A stretch of 64,000 nucleotides of DNA from the NCBI RefSeq assembly GCF_900169485.1, contig NZ_LT821227.1, forward strand, positions 682,001 to 746,000. Direction: 5' to 3'. Shown one piece after another: positions 16,612-24,035 of the stretch. Source of the DNA: Phoenicibacter congonensis. GTDB taxonomy: Bacteria > Actinomycetota > Coriobacteriia > Coriobacteriales > Eggerthellaceae. The notes beneath the pieces are model-generated. The model did not search any database and had not been told where the DNA came from. It saw only the letters and a list, made by a program, of their open reading frames with translations. Each line of letters begins with the position of its first letter. The stretch's first letter is position 1. Made by a program: the position numbers and the translations under genes.

Positions 16612-17759
16612 ATGGAGTTTTCACGCAGAGATTTCTTAAAAGTCAGTGGTGCAGCTGGAGCTGCAGTTGCTGTTGCGGGTCTTACTGGTTGCGGTTCAAG
16701 TGAAGAAAAAAAGACAGTGCTTCTGGCGGTGCTGATAAAGAGGCAAAATACACAGTCCGTCTTGCATACCAACCAACTTCTGGTCAAGTCTTTCAATTTA
16801 TTGCAGAAAAACATGGTTTTAATAAAGAAGAGGGAGTAACAGTTGAAAGCGTTCCTCTGGGAAGTGTTCCAGACGCAGTGTCTGCACTTTCTGCTGGCAA
16901 AATTGATGTTGCTTCCACATATGGAACAGGTGGACTGCTCGGGCAAATTGCTAATGGTCAACCATTTACAATTTTTGGTGGTTACATGATTATTGGCGAA
17001 ACACCAGTCTATGGAAAGCCTGAGAGCACACTAAATTCTCCAGAAGACTTAAAAGGCAAAAAGCTTGGAATTACGCGTGGCGGCACCTGCGACATTTCCA
17101 TGAAGGGTATCCTTTATGGCAAGGGAATTGGCTTTGTTTACGACGGTTCAACCTATGTAGGTTGCAAAGAAGGCGACACCGACATTGTAACTTTTATTGA
17201 CTACAAAAAAGGAACTGAGGTTCTTGAGGCAATTGCTAAAGGTGAGGTGGACTTTGGTGGCACACCAACAGGACATCAGCTTCTTGCAAAAGACAGGGGG
17301 CTTGAGGTTAAACTGTGGCCTGATGAATACTGGCCAAATCACTCTTGCTGCCGCATGTTCGCTAAAGATGACTATGTTGCTAACAACCCTGATGCTATCA
17401 AAGCTCTTCTTTGTTCTTATCTCCGTGTAGAAGAATATATGCAAGACCACAAGGATGAAGTAGTAGACCTTGTTGTAGAAAACATTGATGTTACAAAAGA
17501 GACAGCAGAGACATTTGTTAAATCTCCTCACATGAAATATGACACCGACCCATTTACAAATTCTGTTTCGAAAATGTGGGACAAGATGGTTGCCTTTAAG
17601 TATCTTGAAAAAGGTGATGTTGATCTTAACAAGCACCTTAATGACAAGATTTATGAAGAAGCACTCAACTCACTCATTAAAGACTATCCAAACAGCGATT
17701 TCTTCAAGGGCAAGCTCACTCAGTTTAAAGAGAACAACACCGTTTTGGGCGACATTTAA
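16612..17759 (+). pseudogene. Broken ABC substrate-binding lipoprotein (NMT1/THI5-like)
   Basis: Resembles ThiY/NMT1 solute-binding proteins for pyrimidine precursors or sulfonates. The N-terminus has a twin-arginine SRRDFLK followed by a hydrophobic stretch and a lipobox LTGC, so the product would be a Tat-exported lipoprotein. In the A-run 16706-16712 one A is missing: the frame changes after GSSEEKK, and the other frame continues as ASGGADKEAKYTVRLAYQP and runs to 17759. Restoring one A gives a protein of normal length (about 380 residues). Ribosome site AGAAAGGA precedes ATG 16612. Confidence 0.83.
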
Positions 17760-17795
17760 TCAAGAGAATGTTCGTTTAGGAGGTTTGTTTTAATA

Positions 17796-18548
17796 ATGAA
17801 ATTCTTAAAGAAATATGCTTTATGCTTCGTTCTTGCGATTGTCTTGATTTTGGGATATGAAGCACTTGTTGCAAGTGGTGCTTTGAGCCAATATATGTTT
17901 GTCTCATTTTCCACGGTTCCTGAAACGCTCGCTAAGAACTGGGATGCTGAGATGGACGGACTTGTTTCGTCACTCTCCATGCTCGGCACCGCCTACATCA
18001 TGAGCGTAATCGCTGGTGTTTTGCTTGGTTCGTTAATTGGTCTACACAAGGTTGTGCGTCACACAATCTCCCCAATCATCACCTTTTTAAGCGCTATCCC
18101 AGTTACCCTCATTACCTACTATGCCTTGAATTTGCTTCCTAGTTTTTGGGCTGCGTCTGTGTTTATCATTTTCCTTGGTTGTTTCTGGATTATTCTTTCG
18201 TCAACCATCGCAGCTGTTCACACGATTGACAAGCGCTATCTCGAAAACTCTGCAACACTTTAAGTTAAAGGTGCAGAACGTTTCTTCCGCATTGTCTTAC
18301 CTGCTGCCTCCCCTGAAATCCTTGCAGGATGTTCAATTGCGTTAACGCTTGCATTCTATATGTTGGCTGTCGCAGAGACTTTCGGCGCAACTTCTGGTCT
18401 TGGTTATTTTGTTATGACAAATTCTGAGCTTGGAAATTGGGATAAAACACTTGCAGGTCTTGTGTTTATTGCTATTGTTTTTGGCGTAATTATGCTAATC
18501 TTTGACTTGATTAAAGCACGCATTTTGCATTGGACAATGAATAACTAA
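17796..18548 (+). pseudogene. Broken ABC permease (ThiX/SsuC-like)
   Basis: A BPD-type inner-membrane permease with about six helices. An in-frame TAA at 18261-18263 cuts it after ENSATL; the same frame continues GAERFFRIVLPAASPEI, the EAA loop that contacts the ATPase, and ends at 18548. Without the stop it would be about 250 residues, normal for the family. It starts 37 bases after the binding-protein gene and is third in the decayed operon. Readthrough is conceivable but TAA is a normal stop elsewhere in this window. Confidence 0.83.
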
Positions 18549-18553
18549 AAAGT

Positions 18554-18615
18554 TTGCAGCAAAACATAAAAGTCTGATAATATATAAAGTTGCGCGTCCA
18601 TGTGGCGTGCAACTT
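18554..18615 (+). promoter_or_regulatory. infA promoter and 5' hairpin
   Basis: TTGCAG (18554-18559), 18-base spacer, TAATAT (18578-18583). Immediately at the predicted transcript start, AAGTTGCGCG (18587-18596) pairs with CGTGCAACTT (18606-18615) with one G-U pair. This would form a hairpin at the very 5' end of the mRNA. Confidence 0.6.
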
Positions 18616-18641
18616 GTTTGTTTATTTATGACGGAGGAAAA

Positions 18642-18860
18642 TTGTCTAAAGCAGATGTTGTAGAACTCGAAGGCGAAGTGCTTGAGGCGCTTCCAAATGC
18701 AATGTTTAAAGTTAAGCTTGAAAACGGGCATGAGATCCTCGCTCACATCTCCGGCAAAATGAGAATGCACTACATCAAAATTTTGCCTGGTGACAAAGTG
18801 ACTGTAGAACTCAGTGTCTATGACTTGAATCGCGGTCGCATCACATTCCGCTACAAATAG
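18642..18860 (+). CDS. infA: Translation initiation factor IF-1
   Basis: Binds the 30S A site during initiation. The start is TTG at 18642, five bases after a strong GGAGG, giving 72 residues, the standard IF-1 length. The single OB-fold domain is recognised by [37 protein letters not shown] and the C-terminal [12 protein letters not shown]. It heads the infA-rpmJ-rpsM-rpsK-rpsD-rpoA-rplQ string. Upstream secY-adk-map are absent here, replaced by the decayed ABC operon. Confidence 0.97.
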   Translation: MSKADVVELEGEVLEALPNAMFKVKLENGHEILAHISGKMRMHYIKILPGDKVTVELSVYDLNRGRITFRYK

Positions 18861-19009
18861 GCAAGCATATAATCGCCTGCGGCTGGGCGTTTATATAAAC
18901 CGGTGGGAAGCTTCTCTTTTCGACTCTGAAACCGAAACGAACACTAGTTTTTCACCAAAGACTTGCAAATGTGCTTTGTCTCATTCCAATGAAGCGCGTT
19001 TAGGGTCGG

Positions 19010-19039
19010 CAGATGTGGAATCCATCTGATTAGTTTTTT
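19010..19039 (+). terminator. Possible attenuator before rpmJ
   Basis: CAGATG (19010-19015) pairs with CATCTG (19023-19028) and is followed within five bases by TTTTTT (19034-19039). It lies in the 213-base gap between infA and rpmJ, which also holds a TTTATATAA promoter-like block near 18890. It could separate infA expression from the r-protein/rpoA genes. Confidence 0.5.
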
Positions 19040-19073
19040 CACATATTGGAATACTACCGAAAGGAAGTTAAAC

Positions 19074-19187
19074 ATGAAGGTTCGTCCTTCGGTCAAGAAG
19101 ATGTGCGAAAAGTGCAAGATTATTAGACGTCATGGCAAAGTTTTCGTAATTTGCGAAAACCCACGCCACAAGCAGCGTCAAGGTTAG
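19074..19187 (+). CDS. rpmJ: Ribosomal protein L36
   Basis: A 37-residue 50S protein, [17 protein letters not shown] at the start and [10 protein letters not shown] at the end. It keeps the zinc-ribbon form: Cys in MCEKCK, then VICENPRH with the last Cys and His. ATG at 19074 follows AAAGGAAG. It lies 11 bases before rpsM, in the usual order. Confidence 0.97.
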   Translation: MKVRPSVKKMCEKCKIIRRHGKVFVICENPRHKQRQG

Positions 19188-19198
19188 GAGGATAACTA

Positions 19199-19564
19199 AT
19201 GGCAGTACGTCTTGTCGGAGTAGACCTCCCAACAAACAAACGCATTGAAATCGCATTGACCTCAATTTATGGAATCGGTCTTTCCCAATCAAAGAAGGCC
19301 CTCGAAGCATGCAACGTGAATCCAGACACTCGCGTTAAGGATCTCTCAGAAGATGACTTAAGCAAACTTCGTGACTACATCCAAGCAAATTTGAGAGTTG
19401 AAGGTGACCTGCACCGTGACGTTTCACAAAACGTAAAACGCCTCATGGAGATTGGTTGCTATCGCGGTCTTCGCCACCGCAAAGGTTTGCCAGTTCGTGG
19501 CCAGCGCACACACACAAATGCGCGCACAAGAAAAGGCCCTCGCAAGCAAATCGGAAAGAGATAG
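19199..19564 (+). CDS. rpsM: Ribosomal protein S13
   Basis: A 30S head protein contacting the P-site tRNA and the 50S subunit. The 121 residues include [19 protein letters not shown] at the start, the helix-turn-helix region and the basic C-terminal tail [17 protein letters not shown] that reaches the tRNA. ATG follows TTAGGAGG. Ten bases separate it from rpsK. Confidence 0.98.
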   Translation: MAVRLVGVDLPTNKRIEIALTSIYGIGLSQSKKALEACNVNPDTRVKDLSEDDLSKLRDYIQANLRVEGDLHRDVSQNVKRLMEIGCYRGLRHRKGLPVRGQRTHTNARTRKGPRKQIGKR

Positions 19565-19574
19565 GTGACGAGAC

Positions 19575-19970
19575 ATGGCAAAGAAAACAACTCAGACACG
19601 CGTAAAGCGTTCAGAGCGTAAGAATATTGCTGTGGGACAAGCTCACATCAAGTCTACGTTCAACAACACAATCATTAGCATTACAGACCCTCAGGGAAAC
19701 GTCATTGCATGGCAATCTGCTGGAACTGTTGGTTTTAAAGGATCTCGTAAGTCAACACCATTTGCTGCACAGATGGCAAGTGAGGCTTGCGCAAAGATTG
19801 CTCAAGAGCATGGACTTCAAAAAGTCGCTGTGTTCGTTAAAGGCCCAGGTTCAGGTCGTGAGACTGCTATCAGAACTCTTCAAGCAGCTGGTCTTGAGGT
19901 TTTGAGCATTCAAGATTGCACACCACAACCACACAATGGTTGCAGGCCACGCAAGCGTCGTCGTCCATAA
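19575..19970 (+). CDS. rpsK: Ribosomal protein S11
   Basis: A 30S platform protein binding 16S rRNA near the E site. The 131 residues contain the family stretches [35 protein letters not shown] and the C-terminal [18 protein letters not shown]. The start at ATG 19575 is ten bases after rpsM. Confidence 0.98.
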   Translation: MAKKTTQTRVKRSERKNIAVGQAHIKSTFNNTIISITDPQGNVIAWQSAGTVGFKGSRKSTPFAAQMASEACAKIAQEHGLQKVAVFVKGPGSGRETAIRTLQAAGLEVLSIQDCTPQPHNGCRPRKRRRP

Positions 19971-19992
19971 GGCTATAAGAAAGGTAAATTAA

Positions 19993-20619
19993 ATGGCTAG
20001 ATACACAGGAGCCGACTGCAGAATTTGCCGCCGTGAGGGATGCAAACTTTTCTTGAAAGGCGACCGTTGCTATTCAGAGAAATGTGCAATGGAGCGTCGC
20101 GCATATGCACCAGGTGATGCTGGCAAAAAGCGCGTTAAGGAAAGCGAATACCTACTGCAGTTGCGTGAAAAGCAGAAGACCAAGAGAATGTATGGTCTTT
20201 TGGAAAAGCAATTCCATCACTACTACACAGAAGCAAACCGTCAACAGGGAGTAACCGGCGAAAACCTCCTTACTCTTCTCGAGACTCGTCTTGACAACGT
20301 AATTTATCGCTTTGGCTTTGCCAAAAGTCGTGCAGAAGCTCGTCAGCAAGTTCGTCACGGACACATTTTGGTAAACGGAAAGCGCGTTGACATCCCTTCC
20401 TACCTCGTTCGCCCTGGTGACCTTGTTGCAATTGCCGAGAAGGCTCGCGACATGCTTGTTATCAAGAGTGCTCTCATTTCAAGCGAGCGTTCAAGTGTTC
20501 CTGCTTGGCTCGAGGTTGACATCGAGAAACTTCAGGGAAGCGTTTTGTCGCTCCCAACCCGCGACCAGATTGATAGTGACGTAAACGAGCAGCTCATCGT
20601 CGAGCTTTACTCGAAATAA
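19993..20619 (+). CDS. rpsD: Ribosomal protein S4
   Basis: Nucleates 30S assembly and often represses its own operon. The 208 residues begin [19 protein letters not shown]. The CRICRREGC pattern with a later KC is a zinc-binding type of S4 N-terminus. An S4 RNA-binding domain follows from about residue 97 ([20 protein letters not shown], then [16 protein letters not shown]). ATG follows AAGAAAGG. rpoA is 42 bases downstream. Confidence 0.98.
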   Translation: MARYTGADCRICRREGCKLFLKGDRCYSEKCAMERRAYAPGDAGKKRVKESEYLLQLREKQKTKRMYGLLEKQFHHYYTEANRQQGVTGENLLTLLETRLDNVIYRFGFAKSRAEARQQVRHGHILVNGKRVDIPSYLVRPGDLVAIAEKARDMLVIKSALISSERSSVPAWLEVDIEKLQGSVLSLPTRDQIDSDVNEQLIVELYSK

Positions 20620-20661
20620 TTGACGAGAAGAAACGCTTATTTAAGGAGGCATCGGAAAATA

Positions 20662-21624
20662 ATGACAGAGTTCATGAGGCCTACTGTTACTACTGAACAA
20701 ATTAACGATTGCATGGCACGTTTTGTGGTTGAGCCACTTGAGCGTGGTTATGCTCGCACACTCGGCAACTCGATGCGTCGCGTCCTTTTGTCTTCACTCC
20801 AAGGCGCAAAGCCTACTTCAATTCGCATTGAGGGAGTTCAGCACGAATTCTCTTGTGCTGAAGGCGTGATTGAAGACGTTACCGACATCGTTTTAAACGT
20901 TAAAGGCCTTGTTTTTAAGGCTAATAGCGACGATGTCGACAGTGCTGTTGCAACAGTTTCTGTTGAGGGACCTGCAACTGTAACTGGTGCGGACTTGAAA
21001 GTTCCAAGTGAGTTCACCCTTGTTAACCCAGAGCACGTTATTGCTACAGTTTCTGAGGGTGGCACATTTGATGCTGAAATCACTATTGGTGTTGGTCGTG
21101 GCAATGTTTATGCGGCTCAAAACCAAAAAGATAATGATCCAATTGGAGTCATTGCAATTGACTCAATTTATTCCCCTGTGAGACGCTGCACTCTCCATGA
21201 CGACAAAACTCGTGTTGGACAAAGCAACGACTATGACAAACTCACTCTCGAGGTTGAAACAAATGGATCAATTGCTCCTCTTGATGCAATTCGCGAGGCA
21301 GCAAACATTGTTATGCAATATATGCAGGCATTTCTTGAGTTTGGTCAGGAAGATGGCGAGGAACTTGAGCTTCCTACAATTTTTGAACCAGAGCAAGAGC
21401 CTGAGAGCGAAGAGTTGAGCAAGTCAATTGACGACCTTGATCTCACAGTTCGTTCATACAATTGCTTAAAGCGCGAAGGCGTGGAAACAATTCGTGACCT
21501 GGTCAAACTTTCTGAGCAAGACCTCACAAACATCCGCAACTTCGGCGTTAAATCTATTGAAGAAATTAAAGACGTTTTGGCAGAGTATGGTTTGAGCCTT
21601 CGCTCAAACAACGACCTGCTTTAA
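20662..21624 (+). CDS. rpoA: RNA polymerase alpha subunit
   Basis: Dimerises to start polymerase assembly; the C-terminal domain contacts UP elements and activators. I start it at ATG 20662, which follows AAGGAGG, giving MTEFMRPTVT and 320 residues, rather than the open frame from 20620. The N-terminal domain has ERGYARTLGNSMRRVLLSS. The C-terminal domain, after an acidic Glu-rich linker (residues about 225-245), has TVRSYNCLKREGVETIRDL and FGVKSIEEIKDVL. Confidence 0.98.
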   Translation: MTEFMRPTVTTEQINDCMARFVVEPLERGYARTLGNSMRRVLLSSLQGAKPTSIRIEGVQHEFSCAEGVIEDVTDIVLNVKGLVFKANSDDVDSAVATVSVEGPATVTGADLKVPSEFTLVNPEHVIATVSEGGTFDAEITIGVGRGNVYAAQNQKDNDPIGVIAIDSIYSPVRRCTLHDDKTRVGQSNDYDKLTLEVETNGSIAPLDAIREAANIVMQYMQAFLEFGQEDGEELELPTIFEPEQEPESEELSKSIDDLDLTVRSYNCLKREGVETIRDLVKLSEQDLTNIRNFGVKSIEEIKDVLAEYGLSLRSNNDLL

Positions 21625-21646
21625 GCGATTAATTTAGGAGAATTTT

Positions 21647-22240
21647 ATGAGACACAATTACAAAGGTCGCAAGCTTGGCACCGACTACAGCCACACAAAG
21701 GCCATGAAAAGAAGCCTCGTTTCAGCTTTGTTTTTGAATGACCGCATCAAGACCATCGAGTCTCGCGCAAAAGAGATTCGTGGCGATGTCGACAAAATCA
21801 TCACTTGGGCAAAACGTGGTGACCTTCATTCAAGACGTCTTGCTATGGCTGCACTTGGTAATGATTCAGAGCTCGTACGCGAGATTTTTGAAAAGGTTGA
21901 GCAAGGCATGTTCGCTGACCGCCAGGGAGGCTACACACGCATCATCAAACTTGGACCTCGCAAAGGTGACAACGCCCCAATTGTAATCATGGAGCTCATC
22001 ACTGAAGCTCTTCCTGCCAAGAAAACCAAGGCTGCTCCTGCAAAAGCAAAGGTAACAAAAGTTGCTCCTACTGAGGAAAAAGAAGAGAAAGCTGAAGTAG
22101 TTGCTCCTGAGGCTGAAGAAGTCAAAGAAGAAACTGCAACTGAGGCTGTTGAAGGTGCAACTGCTGAAGTTGAAGAAGTGGCAACTGAGAGTGCAGAGGC
22201 TGCTGAAGCTACAGAAGAAAAAGCTGCTGAAGAGGAATAG
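21647..22240 (+). CDS. rplQ: Ribosomal protein L17 with long acidic tail
   Basis: A 50S protein near the exit tunnel. Residues 1-120 are a standard L17 (MRHNYKGRKLGTDYSHTKAM, then RGDLHSRRLAMAAL and RQGGYTRIIKLGPRKGDNAP). Residues about 121-197 are an added low-complexity tail rich in Ala, Glu, Val and Thr, first basic (Lys-Ala), then strongly acidic. The tail is probably disordered. Actinobacterial L17 often carries such tails. ATG follows TTAGGAG. Confidence 0.96.
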   Translation: MRHNYKGRKLGTDYSHTKAMKRSLVSALFLNDRIKTIESRAKEIRGDVDKIITWAKRGDLHSRRLAMAALGNDSELVREIFEKVEQGMFADRQGGYTRIIKLGPRKGDNAPIVIMELITEALPAKKTKAAPAKAKVTKVAPTEEKEEKAEVVAPEAEEVKEETATEAVEGATAEVEEVATESAEAAEATEEKAAEEE

Positions 22241-22270
22241 CCCACTCTTCATGGGATTCGAATAAATCTC

Positions 22271-23134
22271 ATGGTTCAAGCTTTTTTCACAAATAGTTCA
22301 ACAAACAAGAGCGTGTGTCGAGTAGATGCACGCTCTAAAATTTTGCTCCTATTTCTCTATTCTGTTTCTCTGTTTTTTGTGAAAAGCATGAATGGACTCT
22401 TTCTCATGTTCATTTTGTTTTTGACGCTTGTTGTTGTTGATTATTTTTTAGAATATCGGCAATCAAAACAGGCATTTTTGAAATTGATCTTGGCTGTTCT
22501 TAAAGTATCAATTCCTCTCTATCTGATTTGTGCATTTTCATTCCTTGCAAATGCCCTGTCTTTCACTGGATTCTCAACTCTTGGCGGTTTACCTGGAGGC
22601 GATGCTGGAATTAGCTCCGGCATTCTTGCCCCTACATTTGTTTTTACAAAGTCAGGTGTTTATAATGGGGCTTTTTATGTGATTAGGGTGCTGCTTCTTG
22701 GATGGTCAAGTTTGTTTGTAGCAAACACTCTATCGCTGCTTGATTTTGCGAGTGTTTTTAAGTGGGTCTTTTGGCCAACAAGAAAACTAAAGGTGCCTGT
22801 GTCTGAGCTTGCATTATCTGTGTCAATTGCTCTTCGTTTTATACCAGAAATTCTCAATCAATTCTTATCTGTCAAAGAGGCGCAATGGTGCCGTGGTGCA
22901 AGCATGGATCACGGCGGGCTAATAAAACGGACTTCTGCATATTGTGGCTGTTTCGTTCCTTTGATTGTGAGAATGATGTGTGAGGTTGATGATTTAGCTG
23001 ATGCTTTAACAATGCGTTCATGGGGCTTGTTTGAAGTGTCTCCTTCCGAGGATTTTCAAATAGTCGCCTTCTCACAAAAAGCTTTTTTTGTAATTATCTC
23101 AATGTGTGTTGTGTTGATTGCAGCTTTGCTATAA
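22271..23134 (+). CDS. ecfT: ECF transporter T component (second copy)
   Basis: A 287-residue EcfT/CbiQ-family membrane protein with several hydrophobic helices. The two coupling motifs are near the C-terminal half: KEAQWCRGASMDHG and ADALTMRSWG, both A-R-G-type boxes that bind the EcfA ATPases. In many Gram-positives the order is rplQ-ecfA1-ecfA2-ecfT; here ecfT follows rplQ directly with no ATPase gene. It must use ATPases encoded elsewhere, or the fused EcfA at 12980. The start has no clear ribosome site. Confidence 0.87.
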   Translation: MVQAFFTNSSTNKSVCRVDARSKILLLFLYSVSLFFVKSMNGLFLMFILFLTLVVVDYFLEYRQSKQAFLKLILAVLKVSIPLYLICAFSFLANALSFTGFSTLGGLPGGDAGISSGILAPTFVFTKSGVYNGAFYVIRVLLLGWSSLFVANTLSLLDFASVFKWVFWPTRKLKVPVSELALSVSIALRFIPEILNQFLSVKEAQWCRGASMDHGGLIKRTSAYCGCFVPLIVRMMCEVDDLADALTMRSWGLFEVSPSEDFQIVAFSQKAFFVIISMCVVLIAALL

Positions 23135-23143
23135 TTTCTTACT

Positions 23144-23250
23144 GTGCCTCAAATGGGGGCAAGGCGGCAATATGTTTCGAACCTGGTCAGGTCTGGAAGG
23201 AAGCAGCCATAAGAGACCGCTGATGCGCGCTTTGTTCCCGTTTGGGGCAC
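23144..23250 (+). ncRNA. ffs: Signal recognition particle RNA (4.5S type)
   Basis: The RNA core of SRP, which binds Ffh and guides membrane-protein ribosomes. The conserved apical domain reads GAACCTGGTCAGG then TCTGGAAGGAAGCAGCC, the Ffh-binding internal loops and tetraloop region. The ends pair as GTGCCTCAAATGGGGGC with its partner ending TTTGGGGCAC, giving a hairpin of about 107 bases, the short type without an Alu domain. A TATAAT box at 23130-23135 overlaps the ecfT stop codon. The ffs-dnaX-ybaB-recR order is conserved in many bacteria. Confidence 0.96.
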
Positions 23251-23287
23251 ACTTTCCCTATCTTCTGTGCGAATATCAAAGGATTAA

Positions 23288-23953
23288 TTGTTGCAGGCAT
23301 TCGAATTTCTTGTCAATCTTTTAAAAGATCCTCGAGGCTTTATTGCGGCTTGGATTGTCACCCTTGGTCCTGTGATGGTCTACACACCACTTTTTTTCAT
23401 CGTTTTTATCGAAACTGGAGTTGTGTTCTTTCCGTTCTTGCCAGGTGATTCCCTGTTGTTTGCTGCTGGTGTTTTTTCTGTCGATGGCGGCGGGCTAAAT
23501 TTGATTGCTACGCTTCTTGTTTTTTATGCAGCGGCAATTCTTGGCAACACTTCAAACTATTGGATCGCCCGTTTTTTGGGGCAGCGAATTATTGATTCTG
23601 GGAAGGTTAAGTCACTCACGCCTGAGCGAATGGAAAAACTTGACCGTTTTTTTGAAAAGTATGGCGGACTCACGATTGTTATAACGCGTTTCATGCCATT
23701 TTTTAGGACATTTGCGCCGTTTATTGCTGGCACTGGGCACATGAATTTTGGAAAGTTCACAATGTTTAATGCAATTGGTGGCATTTCTTGGGTTTCGCTC
23801 TTTGTGCTAGTTGGATATTTTTTCGGTGGCGTAGAATTTGTTCAACAGCATTTTGAAATTATTATTCTTGGCATTGTTGCTGTTTCTGTTGCACCCGCAG
23901 TTTTTGGTGCAATTTCAGGCGCAATTAAGTCAAGGAAAAAACAGCTAAATTAA
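23288..23953 (+). CDS. DedA-family membrane protein
   Basis: A 221-residue member of the DedA (SNARE-associated/VTT) family, some of which flip undecaprenyl phosphate or phospholipids. Typical features are VVFFPFLPGDSLLFAAG near residue 46, ARFLGQRI, and FEKYGGLTIVITRFMPFFRTFAPFIAG near residue 120, where the acidic and Arg residues are important for transport in studied members. About five hydrophobic segments. The start is TTG at 23288 after AAAGGATT. It sits alone between ffs and dnaX. Confidence 0.9.
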   Translation: MLQAFEFLVNLLKDPRGFIAAWIVTLGPVMVYTPLFFIVFIETGVVFFPFLPGDSLLFAAGVFSVDGGGLNLIATLLVFYAAAILGNTSNYWIARFLGQRIIDSGKVKSLTPERMEKLDRFFEKYGGLTIVITRFMPFFRTFAPFIAGTGHMNFGKFTMFNAIGGISWVSLFVLVGYFFGGVEFVQQHFEIIILGIVAVSVAPAVFGAISGAIKSRKKQLN

Positions 23954-24035
23954 AATGACAATTCAGTTTGGCATTTTTATTTTTTGTAGAGAGCGAATTT
24001 AAAGAGAACTTGACATTTGATGAACAGGAATTGAC

